A stretch of 64,000 nucleotides of DNA from Butyricicoccus sp. OM04-18BH (GTDB lineage: Bacteria; Bacillota; Clostridia; Oscillospirales; Butyricicoccaceae): the NCBI RefSeq assembly GCF_003481705.1, contig NZ_QULN01000004.1, forward strand, positions 138,905 through 202,904, read 5' to 3'. The notes below the pieces were generated by a model. The model saw nothing but the letters and a program-made list of their open reading frames with translations. It had not been told where the DNA came from and did not search any database. The position numbers and the translations under genes are program-made. Below, piece by piece: positions 16,530 to 25,262 of the stretch. Position 1 is the stretch's first letter. Every line of letters begins with the position of its first letter.

Positions 16530-17936
16530 ATGGATAAAATACAATATTTAAATTATATTAAAGACAAATATAAAATCCAACCAATGGTAAGAAATATCTT
16601 CATTATAGGAACACCTAGCCATGGTAATCTTGGCGATCATGCAATTTGGTATGCAACCTGGAAACTTTTGCGAGAAATGTATGCAACAGCTAATATTGTC
16701 GATATTCTGATTGAAGATTTTTTTGCAGAAATTGACGCGATATATGAATTGACCCAGGATCAGGATCTCATAATTTTGCAGGGCGGCGGTAATTTAGGAA
16801 ATTGCTATATGGACGATGAGATGATTAGAAGATACGTTCTTTTGCGATTTCAGAAAAATCAGATTATTCTGTTTCCTCAGACGGTATATTTCACTGATGA
16901 TAAAAAGGGAAAAGAAGAATTAAAGAAAAGTATTATGATTTATAATTCTCATCCCAACTTAACATTGATGGGGCGAGACCATGTGTCGACTTGTTTTTTG
17001 AAAGAACATTTTAATGCGAGTATATACGAAGCGTTTGATGTTGTATTAACAATGAGCGCTAAAAGTGAACAGTCACGCAGAGGAGCATTAATTTGTCTCA
17101 GAAATGATTCTGAATCGTCTTTGCCTGATCCTCGAAGAAAAGAGATCATATCTCGCATAGAGAGGATTTGTCCTGAATTACGGATTACAGACACAATGGA
17201 TGAGTCGTTTGCTTGGCGAGAGGAACGAGAAGAACGAGTTTTGAAGAAAATACAAGAATTTCAGATGGCTCAAATTGTGATAACAGATCGTTTGCATGGC
17301 ATGATTTTTTCAGCAATTACGGGGACTCCATGTATTGTGCTGAATAATAATAACAGCAAAGTTAAAAACTATTATGAAAAATTGAGAAATTTGAAATTTA
17401 TCCAATTCATAGATGACACTTCATCATTAGAGAGAGATTTTAAATCGTTATCTAAAACCAAGGAAAACATTTTTGATTCTAATAGCTACAAAGAACAGAT
17501 AAAAAATATTCTGAAGTTAATAGAAGGTAAGAAGAAAACAGAACAACCCATGAATACTTTCGTGGATATTGCAATGGAAACTGCGTCATATGATGAGAAA
17601 TACTGGTTTGAAATGAGGCATTGGTTTAAGAAAACTCAAAAGGATTTCAAACAGTTAGAGCACTGGCATACGCAGTTGAAAAATGATTATGAGAATGAAC
17701 AGACGTCTGTAGATCAAGCTCATGATCAACTAAAAATCGCATATCAAAAGTATGCAGAGCTAGAAATGTGGCATACAAGATTAAAACAAGACCTGCAAGA
17801 GGCACAATCGAAACAAGTTGAGCTGTACAGTATTATTCAGGACTATCAAAAAAAGTATAAAGAGTTGGAAATTTGGCATAACCAGCTAAAGTTAGCATAT
17901 GAGGATGTTAAAGAAAAATTAGAACGAAGGAGATAA
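16530..17936 (+). CDS. Polysaccharide pyruvyltransferase family protein with coiled-coil tail
   Basis: 468 residues. Residues 20-330 match the PF04230 family: GTPSHGNLGDHAIWYATW, LQGGGNLGNCY, and ITDRLHGMIFSAITGTPCIV. Members such as CsaB and WcaK add pyruvyl ketals to surface glycans from phosphoenolpyruvate. Residues 375-468 are a predicted coiled coil in which LExWHxxLK recurs three times (LEHWHTQLK, LEMWHTRLK, LEIWHNQLK), an unusual addition. If it works as CsaB does, it could create the pyruvylated polymer that SLH domains bind, and an SLH protein lies 5 kb downstream. Confidence 0.75.
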   Translation: MDKIQYLNYIKDKYKIQPMVRNIFIIGTPSHGNLGDHAIWYATWKLLREMYATANIVDILIEDFFAEIDAIYELTQDQDLIILQGGGNLGNCYMDDEMIRRYVLLRFQKNQIILFPQTVYFTDDKKGKEELKKSIMIYNSHPNLTLMGRDHVSTCFLKEHFNASIYEAFDVVLTMSAKSEQSRRGALICLRNDSESSLPDPRRKEIISRIERICPELRITDTMDESFAWREEREERVLKKIQEFQMAQIVITDRLHGMIFSAITGTPCIVLNNNNSKVKNYYEKLRNLKFIQFIDDTSSLERDFKSLSKTKENIFDSNSYKEQIKNILKLIEGKKKTEQPMNTFVDIAMETASYDEKYWFEMRHWFKKTQKDFKQLEHWHTQLKNDYENEQTSVDQAHDQLKIAYQKYAELEMWHTRLKQDLQEAQSKQVELYSIIQDYQKKYKELEIWHNQLKLAYEDVKEKLERRR

Positions 17937-17947
17937 GAAAGTTAGGT

Positions 17948-19420
17948 ATGGTAAAAAAATATTCGCGTAAAGAGCATATATTGTTGATTGGATTTTCAAC
18001 TATTATTTTTTTAAGTATGCTTTTATTTTTTCTTAGAATACACCCCTTGATTATATATGATGGGGATGATTGGCTATACGCATCGTATTTCAGATTACCC
18101 ATCCCAATATGGAATGATTGGAATCCGTCTAGAGTCTTCCCTGAAATTTTTATGCCACTGTGTTCTACCTTGGCAGTTTATCTTTTTATGCCTTTGACGC
18201 ATGACTATATTTGGTCTCTTGCACTCATGTATGGCATTGTTGTTAGTTTCTTTATCACATTATATGTATATGCATTTGCACTTTTCCTACGAGAGAAGAT
18301 AAAGGCATCTGTATCGAACAGTATTATCATTTCGACGATTTTCTTTCTCTTCCACTTCTTGATTTTTAAAACTGCAGAATCAGGAAATCATCATATGTTT
18401 TATGCAAATGATGTTACATGCTATTTTTATTACATTATCCCTACAATTTTAAATGTCGTTTTGGTGATCATTCTGGAGCTATATCCCGATTTAATGGACA
18501 TTTTTTCGCGAAAAAATGATATTTTGAAGGGCATAATCTTATTCAGTGTATATATGGCGATTTTCTCGAATATGTTTTGCTCTGTTATTCTTGCAGTTTG
18601 GGCTGGCGTTGAAATAATTAATTCCAGCTTAAATTCGATAATATGCAAAAAAATCCCATTCAAAGCAATTCTGAAAAATAACATTTACAAATTATTGATT
18701 GTGCTTAGCTGGTTGATTTCTATTATATTTGAACTGAGTGGTGGACGAGCGGAAAGTTTGGCAGGAAACTCATTTGTTGAAAATGTTAAACATACAATTT
18801 ACAATTTGATTCAAGTTGTAATTAGCGTTAATAAATATGTCGCCATATTTGCGATTTGTGTAATTATATTATATTTAATGACCGTTCGCGGAAAGAAGCA
18901 ATGGCAAAATATACTTATTGCATTGGCCAATATGGTAATTATTTGTGCATTTTTGATTTTGGCTTGCGCCAAGTCTCGTGTAGATTATATAGCGAGAACA
19001 GATATATTATTAGCAGTTTGTTTTTGGTTTTTTACTATAATTTGCATCATGATGGCAGCGATGATTAGCAACAAAGTTGTTCGGATTCTACTACCTGCTG
19101 TATTGCTTCTACTATGTGTAAGTGTAAATTCACATGATATTACATTTTCTGATGCAAATTGCGTCGGAATGGATTGGAAGATTTGCTATGATATAAGTTC
19201 GGGGTTTGTGAAGCAAATAAAGGAAGCGGACGACAATCATAATAGTGATATTGTTTTAAAAGTTCCTTTATATAACGGTGAAGACAACTGGCCATTACCC
19301 TTTTATTTGGCAGATCGTATGAGTTATACATTATACAAACACGGGATAGTTTCACATAATCTTAATGTGATATTCGAACCCGATAATTCGATAAATCAAA
19401 AATGGGGAATTACTTCGTGA
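17948..19420 (+). CDS. Polytopic membrane protein, possible GT-C type transferase
   Basis: 490 residues with about ten predicted membrane helices. An early acidic motif, YDGDDWLYASYFRLP (about residues 37-51), lies after the first helix, as in GT-C glycosyltransferases and the DUF6056-like proteins, followed by a large outside loop at the C terminus. This suggests a role at the outer face of the membrane using a lipid-linked sugar. I cannot assign a donor. It is the most AT-rich gene in the locus. Confidence 0.6.
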   Translation: MVKKYSRKEHILLIGFSTIIFLSMLLFFLRIHPLIIYDGDDWLYASYFRLPIPIWNDWNPSRVFPEIFMPLCSTLAVYLFMPLTHDYIWSLALMYGIVVSFFITLYVYAFALFLREKIKASVSNSIIISTIFFLFHFLIFKTAESGNHHMFYANDVTCYFYYIIPTILNVVLVIILELYPDLMDIFSRKNDILKGIILFSVYMAIFSNMFCSVILAVWAGVEIINSSLNSIICKKIPFKAILKNNIYKLLIVLSWLISIIFELSGGRAESLAGNSFVENVKHTIYNLIQVVISVNKYVAIFAICVIILYLMTVRGKKQWQNILIALANMVIICAFLILACAKSRVDYIARTDILLAVCFWFFTIICIMMAAMISNKVVRILLPAVLLLLCVSVNSHDITFSDANCVGMDWKICYDISSGFVKQIKEADDNHNSDIVLKVPLYNGEDNWPLPFYLADRMSYTLYKHGIVSHNLNVIFEPDNSINQKWGITS

Positions 19421-19523
19421 TGGAATAGTAATTTAAAAGAAAAAGCATATAGATTGACGCTTACATTTGAGTAAGTAGATTTTCCAGAAAACTTAAAGTA
19501 CATACTGAACAAGGAGAAAAATA

Positions 19524-20483
19524 ATGAACTCAACCCTATACATAGTAATCCCCTGCTACAAGGAGCAGGAGGTTTTACACGAAACCGCAAGCCGTTTAAA
19601 GGTCAAGATGGAGAGCCTGATTGCGGCAGGCAAAATCAGCTCGGAAAGCCGCGTCATGTTTGTCAACGACGGTTCTTCAGACAACACCTGGCCGATTATC
19701 TGCGAGCTGCACGAGTCGGATCCGCTGTTCTCCGGCATCAATCTGTCACGCAACCGCGGTCACCAGAACGCGCTTTTAGCCGGTCTTATGACTGCCAAAG
19801 ACCTTGCCGATATGGTTATTTCCATGGACGCGGATTTGCAGGATGACATTGATGCGGTTGACGCGATGGTGGACAAGTACCACGAAGGTTGCGATATTGT
19901 CTACGGTGTCCGTTCCTCTCGCGAGAAAGATACGTTCTTCAAGCGCTTTACCGCAGAAGGTTTCTATCGTGTGATGAGCTTTCTGGGTGCCGATACCGTG
20001 TTCAACCATGCCGATTACCGCTTGATGTCCAAGCGAGCGCTGGAAGGCCTGGCACAGTTTAAGGAGGTCAACCTTTTCCTGCGCGGTATTGTACCGATGA
20101 TCGGCTACAAGTCCGACGTAGTTACTTACGAACGAGGTGAGCGCTTTGCAGGCGAGAGCAAGTATCCTCTCAAGAAAATGCTTGCCTTTGCGATGGAGGG
20201 CATTACGTCTCTGTCGACCAAGCCAATCCGCTTTATCGCTACGCTTGGCTTTGCAGTATTTGCCGTGAGCATTCTCATGCTGATCTACTTTATCGTTCGA
20301 TGGGCGATCGGCGCTACCGTTCTTGGATGGGCCAGCGTGATCTGCTCTGTTTGGGCAATCGGCGGTCTGATCTTGCTGTCCATTGGTGTAATCGGCGAGT
20401 ACATCGGCAAGATCTATCTGGAAACCAAGGCGCGCCCGCGCTTTATCATTCAGGATGTTCTGGATGACAAGTTTCATTCGTGA
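19524..20483 (+). CDS. GtrB-type polyprenyl-phosphate glycosyltransferase
   Basis: 319 residues: GT2 domain 1-230 (LYIVIPCYKEQEVLHETASR, MFVNDGSSDNTW, SMDADLQDD) and two C-terminal membrane helices at about 235-300 (FIATLGFAVFAVSILMLIYF). This is the layout of bactoprenol glucosyltransferases such as GtrB and related DPM1-like enzymes, which load a sugar on undecaprenyl phosphate at the inner face. The following gene encodes the matching GtrA-like flippase. GC content returns to that of the flanking genome. Confidence 0.9.
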   Translation: MNSTLYIVIPCYKEQEVLHETASRLKVKMESLIAAGKISSESRVMFVNDGSSDNTWPIICELHESDPLFSGINLSRNRGHQNALLAGLMTAKDLADMVISMDADLQDDIDAVDAMVDKYHEGCDIVYGVRSSREKDTFFKRFTAEGFYRVMSFLGADTVFNHADYRLMSKRALEGLAQFKEVNLFLRGIVPMIGYKSDVVTYERGERFAGESKYPLKKMLAFAMEGITSLSTKPIRFIATLGFAVFAVSILMLIYFIVRWAIGATVLGWASVICSVWAIGGLILLSIGVIGEYIGKIYLETKARPRFIIQDVLDDKFHS

Positions 20484-20491
20484 GGTTCGCC

Positions 20492-20899
20492 ATGAAGTCA
20501 AAAATCATCAATAACACACTAGTCAAATTTCTGGCGGTAGGCGTATTGAATACCATCATCGGCGCAGGCACGATGTTCCTGCTGTACAATCTTGCACATG
20601 CGTCGTACTGGCTGTCATCGGCGGCCAATTATGTTGTTGGCGGCATCGTCAGCTTTTTCCTCAACAAATACTTTACGTTTGAAAGTAAAGAATGGTCATG
20701 GTCGCAGGTTTGGAAGTTCGTTCTGAATGTTACGGTATGCTATATTCTGGGTTACGGTCTGGCAAAGCCGCTCGCGTTGAAGGCACTTGCCGGTCAGAGC
20801 GTCAAGGTGCAGGAAAATGTTGCTATGCTGGTGGGTATGTGCCTGTATACCGGGTTTAACTATTTGGGACAGAAGTTTTTTGCGTTTAAGAAGAAATAA
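20492..20899 (+). CDS. GtrA-family membrane protein, putative flippase
   Basis: 135 residues, four predicted membrane helices, with FLAVGVLNTIIGAGTMFLLY and FFLNKYFTFES typical of GtrA (PF04138). GtrA is thought to flip bactoprenol-linked glucose made by GtrB. The start at 20492 is preferred, with GAGG (20482-20485) six bases ahead; the GTG at 20480 overlaps the gtrB stop. It forms a two-gene unit with the upstream transferase and is followed by rfbA copy 2. Confidence 0.88.
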   Translation: MKSKIINNTLVKFLAVGVLNTIIGAGTMFLLYNLAHASYWLSSAANYVVGGIVSFFLNKYFTFESKEWSWSQVWKFVLNVTVCYILGYGLAKPLALKALAGQSVKVQENVAMLVGMCLYTGFNYLGQKFFAFKKK

Positions 20900-20916
20900 A
20901 AGATAGGTAAAAGAAG

Positions 20917-21774
20917 ATGAAAGGTCTAATCTTAGCCGCAGGCAAAGGCACGCGCCTTTACCCGATGACAAAACCGATGAGCAAGCCGTTGCTCCCGGTT
21001 TACGACAAGCCCATGATTTACTACCCGCTTGCAATTCTTATGCAAGCGGGCATTTCGGATGTCATGGTGATCGTGCCACCGAACGAAACGGATACCTTCC
21101 GCGCACTGCTCGGCAATGGAAGTCAGTTTGGCATTCAGATCTGCTATGCAGAACAGCCTGTCACGCGTGGTATTGCGGACGCACTGCTCATCGGCCGCGA
21201 GTTCGTGAGAGACGACTCGGTATGCCTTGTGCTCGGCGATAACATCTTCCACAGCGACACGCTGGCGGAGGTTCTGCGTAAGGGCGCGCAGCAGCAGAAC
21301 GGTGCAACGGTGTTCGGCTACTGGGTCGAAAATCCGCGGCCGTTCGGCGTGGTAGAGTTTGACGAGGATGGACGGGCTATTTCGATTGAGGAGAAACCGC
21401 GTCATCCGAAGAGCAACTACATAATCCCCGGCATTTACTTTTATGACAACCAGGCGATGGAAATTGCGGCAAACCTTACACCATCGCAGCGCGGCGAACT
21501 GGAAATCACAGACGTAAATCTGGAATATCTGCGCCGTGACCAGTTGCAGGTGCTCCCGCTCGAGCGGGACGTCGTGTGGCTGGACGCTGGTACAGCAGAC
21601 AGCCTGATGGACGCCGGACAGACTATTCGAACCATTCAAGCCGAGACCGGACGCTATGTTGGCTGCCTGGAAGAGCTGGCCTTTAACCAAGGCTGGCTGA
21701 CAGAAGAGCAGGTACACGAAGCCGGACAAGAGCTCGGAATGACGCTTTATGGACAGTACTTGCAGTGCTTATAA
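20917..21774 (+). CDS. rfbA: Glucose-1-phosphate thymidylyltransferase, copy 2
   Basis: 285 residues, almost the same as the copy at 9296 (differences include D/N, H/Q, A/T, G/R, R/A, C/R, S/P and N/T). It begins with ATG, unlike the TTG of copy 1. Similarity at the DNA level starts with the second codon and ends at the stop codon; flanks differ. It is the last gene of the polysaccharide locus, 94 bases before a strong terminator. The enzyme makes dTDP-glucose. Confidence 0.95.
   Translation: MKGLILAAGKGTRLYPMTKPMSKPLLPVYDKPMIYYPLAILMQAGISDVMVIVPPNETDTFRALLGNGSQFGIQICYAEQPVTRGIADALLIGREFVRDDSVCLVLGDNIFHSDTLAEVLRKGAQQQNGATVFGYWVENPRPFGVVEFDEDGRAISIEEKPRHPKSNYIIPGIYFYDNQAMEIAANLTPSQRGELEITDVNLEYLRRDQLQVLPLERDVVWLDAGTADSLMDAGQTIRTIQAETGRYVGCLEELAFNQGWLTEEQVHEAGQELGMTLYGQYLQCL
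20920..21774 (+). repeat. Direct repeat, right copy (rfbA coding sequence)
   Basis: Partner of the repeat at 9299-10153, same orientation. Recombination between them would delete galE, the glycosyltransferases, the pyruvyltransferase-like gene and gtrBA as a circle. Confidence 0.9.
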
Positions 21775-21867
21775 TAGGCAATAAGATAAGAAAAAATCTG
21801 CGCATGTTTTACTTGCAACAGCATACGAGTTTAACAAACAAATAAATTAGCTTAGCGAAGCACACCG

Positions 21868-21898
21868 AACCCCGACTGCATCGCAGTCGGGGTTTCTT
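21868..21898 (+). terminator. Terminator of the polysaccharide locus
   Basis: AACCCCGACTGC (21868-21879) pairs perfectly with GCAGTCGGGGTT (21883-21894) around a 3-base loop, followed by TTTCTTCT. It lies 94 bases after rfbA copy 2. Confidence 0.85.
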
Positions 21899-21905
21899 CT
21901 GCCCC

Positions 21906-21934
21906 TTGCCGTCCCTGCCAAAACCGCCTATAAT
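21906..21934 (+). promoter_or_regulatory. Promoter ahead of a truncated reading frame
   Basis: TTGCCG (21906-21911), 17 bases, TATAAT (21929-21934). It drives a 20-codon frame at 21992 with a strong ribosome binding site, apparently the start of a lost gene. Confidence 0.6.
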
Positions 21935-21991
21935 AAATCTATCAAGTCACGGCGGCGCGGCCGCTGTGCGGGAAGGCGAAGGAGGGGCAGC

Positions 21992-22051
21992 ATGATCAAC
22001 AGAGACAAGCTGAAGCCGGTCATAGAGAAATACAAAGCACTTCAGGCTTGA
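21992..22051 (+). pseudogene. N-terminal remnant of a lost gene (19 residues)
   Basis: GAAGGAGGGG precedes an ATG encoding MINRDKLKPVIEKYKALQA, then TGA. The opening resembles the N termini of McrB-like AAA proteins (a Lys-rich start followed by IEKYK), but this is weak. Promoter, ribosome binding site and first codons look intact, so the body of the gene was probably removed by a deletion whose end lies near 22050. Confidence 0.35.
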
Positions 22052-22067
22052 CATCTAATAGTTAGTC

Positions 22068-22140
22068 TTTCGGGCAGAATTAAAGCCCTCGGAATATCTC
22101 CGGGAGTTTCTACATCATAATATATATTCTAGATTGTTCA
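22068..22140 (+). promoter_or_regulatory. Sequence resembling part of a purine riboswitch (possibly decayed)
   Basis: CTCGGAATATCTCCGGGAG (22089-22107) would form a P2-like hairpin, and GTTTCTAC directly after it matches the conserved J2/3 segment of purine riboswitches. A canonical P3 loop (CCGTAAA) and closing P1 are not visible. Either a decayed aptamer or a chance match. Confidence 0.25.
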
Positions 22141-22299
22141 TATTTCGGAAACACGCTACTGCATCGAGGATATATACAGATACAGAAAATCGAGGCGGTA
22201 AGCATCAGGCCGTAATGACAGGATTGCATATGTGAAAAAATGCACAAATTCGCACAGGGAATAGCAATCGATATTTGTGTATAATATATTTAAAAATGA

Positions 22300-22328
22300 T
22301 TGCTAAATACAGGAAGAGATGCTATACT
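22300..22328 (+). promoter_or_regulatory. Promoter for the riboswitch-controlled SLH gene
   Basis: TTGCTA (22300-22305), 17 bases, TATACT (22323-22328), giving a start near 22335 and about 345 nt of leader. A second -10-like TATAAT at 22280-22285 lacks a clear -35. Confidence 0.65.
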
Positions 22329-22381
22329 AAGGATATAAAACGAGGTGCAAAAAATTGTGTTGATGCACAGAAATGCACCCT

Positions 22382-22492
22382 GCTGCAAAATTTAAAAGCC
22401 TGGCAAACCTGTTGAAAAGCAGGGACGCAAAGCCATATGGGTCTAAGGGCGCCTTCGGGCGGCTAAGGCAGCCGGTTGCAATTTGGAGTCGT
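22382..22492 (+). promoter_or_regulatory. c-di-GMP-I (GEMM-I) riboswitch
   Basis: The aptamer core is clear: GGCAAACC (22402-22409), a hairpin CCTGTT-GAAA-AGCAGG with the GNRA tetraloop, GGGACGCAAAGCC (22422-22434), GGTCTAAGG, a second hairpin with a UUCG tetraloop (GCC-TTCG-GGC, 22451-22460) and CTAAGGCAGCCGG as the 3' strand. This agrees with the GEMM-I consensus, including the tetraloop-receptor arrangement. It lies in the 5' leader of the SLH-domain protein gene. The last part of P1 (AATTTG, 22480-22485) is shared with a downstream hairpin, which suggests switching by transcription termination. Confidence 0.93.
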
Positions 22493-22510
22493 ACTCTAAA
22501 TTTTATTAAA
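22480..22510 (+). terminator. Hairpin of the riboswitch expression platform
   Basis: AATTTGGAGT (22480-22489) pairs with ACTCTAAATT (22493-22502), one G-U pair, then TTATTAAA. Its left arm is also the presumed 3' strand of aptamer P1, so ligand binding should prevent it. This would make c-di-GMP an activator; the T-run is weak, so the sign of control is inference. Confidence 0.5.
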
Positions 22511-22678
22511 GTGCCCTGCTTTGTCCTTTGGATGACTATAAGCATGGGCATTTATCTATTTGTGACAAATTTATGCTCCGATACTGTCAGACTAGATCGT
22601 GAGGAAGGCGAAACTCGAGGATGTCGCTCTGAAATAGCGGCAAAAACAGTGACTTCAGTAAAATGGAGGTTGAGTGAA

Positions 22679-25186
22679 ATGAAAAAAAGATTATTGGCAA
22701 GCGTGCTCTCTCTCGCTATGGTTGCAACAATGATGCCGGCGGCATTGGCGGATGATGAGGGTAATGAGCCAGCAGGCGGCGAAAATAGCAACAAACCTAA
22801 TTTCGCTATCAATTCGGCTGATGCCTTGAGTGTTGCAATCGCTGGCGCTAAGGGCGATGATTATACGATTGCACTGGATACCGATATCACGAGTGCCGTT
22901 TCAATTCCGAAGGATACAAGTATTGTCTTGGATTTGAATGGTCATAAGCTGACCAATACAGAGGGTAAAGATACCATCACCGTTGCAAAGAACGCTACAT
23001 TGACTATTACGGGTACAGGTACGGTAGATAATATTTCGCACGGTAAAGCAGCTATTTATAATATGGGTACCGCTACACTGAAAAATGGCGTGTTTGAACG
23101 ATCTCAAGAAGCGGGTAAGGATGCCAATGATAATGGTGGCAACAGCTACTATACGTTGCTGAACCATGGCGTTATGACTGTGCAAGAGGATGTTACCGTT
23201 AATAATAAGGGTGGCCATTCTAGTTTATTTGATAATGGGTATTTTTCTTGGAAGTCGAAAGACGGTATTGATAATCCTACTCTGACGATTGAAGGCGGCA
23301 CATTTAATGGCGGCTTAAACACCATCAAAAATGATGATGATGCAATTCTGAACATTGCAGGCGGTGAATTCATCAACTATACGCAGGCAGCATTCCAGAA
23401 CCATGGTTCTGCTACGGTCACGGGTGGTAAGTTCGAAGCAAGTTCTGTATATTCCATTTATAACTGTGGCTGTGATCCAGAGCATGATCTGGGAAAGCTG
23501 GACATCTCTGACGGCACGTTCAACGGTCAGCTTGCTGTTGTAGGTGGCAACAGTGATGTTAATATCACTGGCGGTACGTTCAACGGTACAATTTATAAGA
23601 ATGCTGCTGATAAACTGTCGATCTCCGGTGGTACATTCAGTACTGACGTTTCTAAGTACTGTGTTGATGGCAAAACGGCTCTGAAGCAGAACAATGGTAC
23701 ATTTGTTGTTGGAGAGCTGAAAAAGAACGAGAATGTTGTTGTTGCCGAAGCTGACAAGAAGGGCGATACGCAGGCTGCTGTAAATGATAGTATTACAGAT
23801 AAAGGTGCTGCAACGGAAACTGGTAAGACTGTAGCTCCGACTGAAGCTATTAAAGATGACAACCCAATTGACGTAACAACTGAAGAGAATGCTATTACTG
23901 CATTGAAAAATGCAAGTATGATTACGCTTAATCCCGATGGTACGATTGTTGACAAGACGGTTACTATTGTAAAGGAAACTTATCTGGACGTTAAGGTTGA
24001 AGAGTATACGCTCGGTACAACTGAGGACACCTATAAGATTTCCATGGATATTACGCCTAAGTGCAATCTGATTGCCACTACTAACAAGGACAATCAGACT
24101 GAAGAGAATTCTGTAACGTTCTCTGAGGGTAATCTTATGAAGGTTACTGCAAAGACCAAGGTTACTGTAACTCTTCCCAGCGTATTCGCAAACAAGCTTG
24201 TATACATCAATCACGACAACAAGGAACTGTACACTGCAAAAGCTGATAAGGATGGCAGGATTACTTTCGAAACCAATGGTTTCAGCCCGTTCACCTTCAC
24301 ACTGACGAAGCCGAGCGGATTTGACAATGGTTCTTCCGGTGGTTCCTCCGGCGGCGGTTCGTCCAGCTCCTCTACCTACAAGGTAACCGTTGCGACGGTT
24401 TCCAATGGTTCTGCCAAGGCTTCCACATCTACGGCTGCCAAGGACGCGACCGTAACCGTAACCCTGTCCCCGGACAAGGGCTACAAGCTTGATAAGATCA
24501 CGGTAACCGATGCTTCCGGCAAGGAAATCGCGACTACAAAGAAGAGCGATACCTCCTACACGTTCACCATGCCGGCATCCGCAGTTACCGTAAAGGTTGC
24601 TTATGTCAAGGATGATGCAGCGGTTGTAGAGCCGACCACCGGCTTCAACGATGTTGCCGACAAGGACTGGTTCGCTGACGCTGTTAAGTATGTTGCCGAC
24701 AAGGGCATGATGAACGGCACGAGCAAGACCACCTTCGGCCCGAACGACAGCACCACGCGCGGTATGATCGTAACCGTTCTGTACCGTCTGGAGAACGAGC
24801 CGAGCGCTGCTGCTGCATCGTTCACTGACGTCGTTTCTGGCCAGTACTACACGGACGCAGTCGCGTGGGCGAATGCGAACGGCATCGTTACCGGCTACGG
24901 CAATGGCAAGTTCGGTCCGAACGATGTTGTAACCCGCGAGCAGCTCGCGGCGATCCTGTATCGCTACGCGCAGTACAAGAAGTACGATGTTTCTGTCGGC
25001 GAGGATACCAATATCCTCAGTTATGCCGATGCGCAGAGCGTTTCTGCATATGCAATCCCGGCTATGCAGTGGGCATGCGGCGCAGGTATCGTAAACGGCG
25101 CGAACGGCAAGCTCAATCCGCAGAACAACGCAACCCGTGCGGAAGTTGCCGCAATCCTCATGCGTTTTTGTGAGAATGTTAAGTAA
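22679..25186 (+). CDS. Secreted cell-wall protein with beta-helix-like repeats and three SLH domains
   Basis: 835 residues from the ATG at 22679, with GGAGGT eight bases upstream; the frame is open farther back through the riboswitch but that part is not coding. Signal peptide 1-24 (KRLLASVLSLAMVATMMPAA). Residues 45-310 have repeated GGTFNG-type turns, like right-handed beta-helix adhesins. A Gly/Ser linker lies at 550-566, then a beta-sandwich repeat 567-645 (TFTMPASAVTVKVAYV). SLH domains follow at about 655-705, 715-768 and 778-835 (FNDVADKDWFADAVKYVADK first). SLH domains hold proteins to pyruvylated wall polymers. Leader control by c-di-GMP suggests a role in adhesion or sessile growth. 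Confidence 0.88.
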   Translation: MKKRLLASVLSLAMVATMMPAALADDEGNEPAGGENSNKPNFAINSADALSVAIAGAKGDDYTIALDTDITSAVSIPKDTSIVLDLNGHKLTNTEGKDTITVAKNATLTITGTGTVDNISHGKAAIYNMGTATLKNGVFERSQEAGKDANDNGGNSYYTLLNHGVMTVQEDVTVNNKGGHSSLFDNGYFSWKSKDGIDNPTLTIEGGTFNGGLNTIKNDDDAILNIAGGEFINYTQAAFQNHGSATVTGGKFEASSVYSIYNCGCDPEHDLGKLDISDGTFNGQLAVVGGNSDVNITGGTFNGTIYKNAADKLSISGGTFSTDVSKYCVDGKTALKQNNGTFVVGELKKNENVVVAEADKKGDTQAAVNDSITDKGAATETGKTVAPTEAIKDDNPIDVTTEENAITALKNASMITLNPDGTIVDKTVTIVKETYLDVKVEEYTLGTTEDTYKISMDITPKCNLIATTNKDNQTEENSVTFSEGNLMKVTAKTKVTVTLPSVFANKLVYINHDNKELYTAKADKDGRITFETNGFSPFTFTLTKPSGFDNGSSGGSSGGGSSSSSTYKVTVATVSNGSAKASTSTAAKDATVTVTLSPDKGYKLDKITVTDASGKEIATTKKSDTSYTFTMPASAVTVKVAYVKDDAAVVEPTTGFNDVADKDWFADAVKYVADKGMMNGTSKTTFGPNDSTTRGMIVTVLYRLENEPSAAAASFTDVVSGQYYTDAVAWANANGIVTGYGNGKFGPNDVVTREQLAAILYRYAQYKKYDVSVGEDTNILSYADAQSVSAYAIPAMQWACGAGIVNGANGKLNPQNNATRAEVAAILMRFCENVK

Positions 25187-25207
25187 AAAATAAACATCTT
25201 TCTGAGA

Positions 25208-25239
25208 GCAGCTGCACCTCACCGTGCGGCTGTTCCTTT
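25208..25239 (+). terminator. Possible terminator after the SLH gene
   Basis: GCAGCTGCAC (25208-25217) pairs with GTGCGGCTGT (25224-25233) with two G-U pairs, followed by TCCTTTA. Weak T-run. Confidence 0.4.
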
Positions 25240-25262
25240 ATGGAAAAGGGGGGCATTCCTTG

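Noticed and set aside
22373..22678. An N-terminal extension of the SLH protein by 102 codons
   Set aside because: It would translate the c-di-GMP aptamer. The ATG at 22679 has a strong ribosome binding site and starts a signal peptide.
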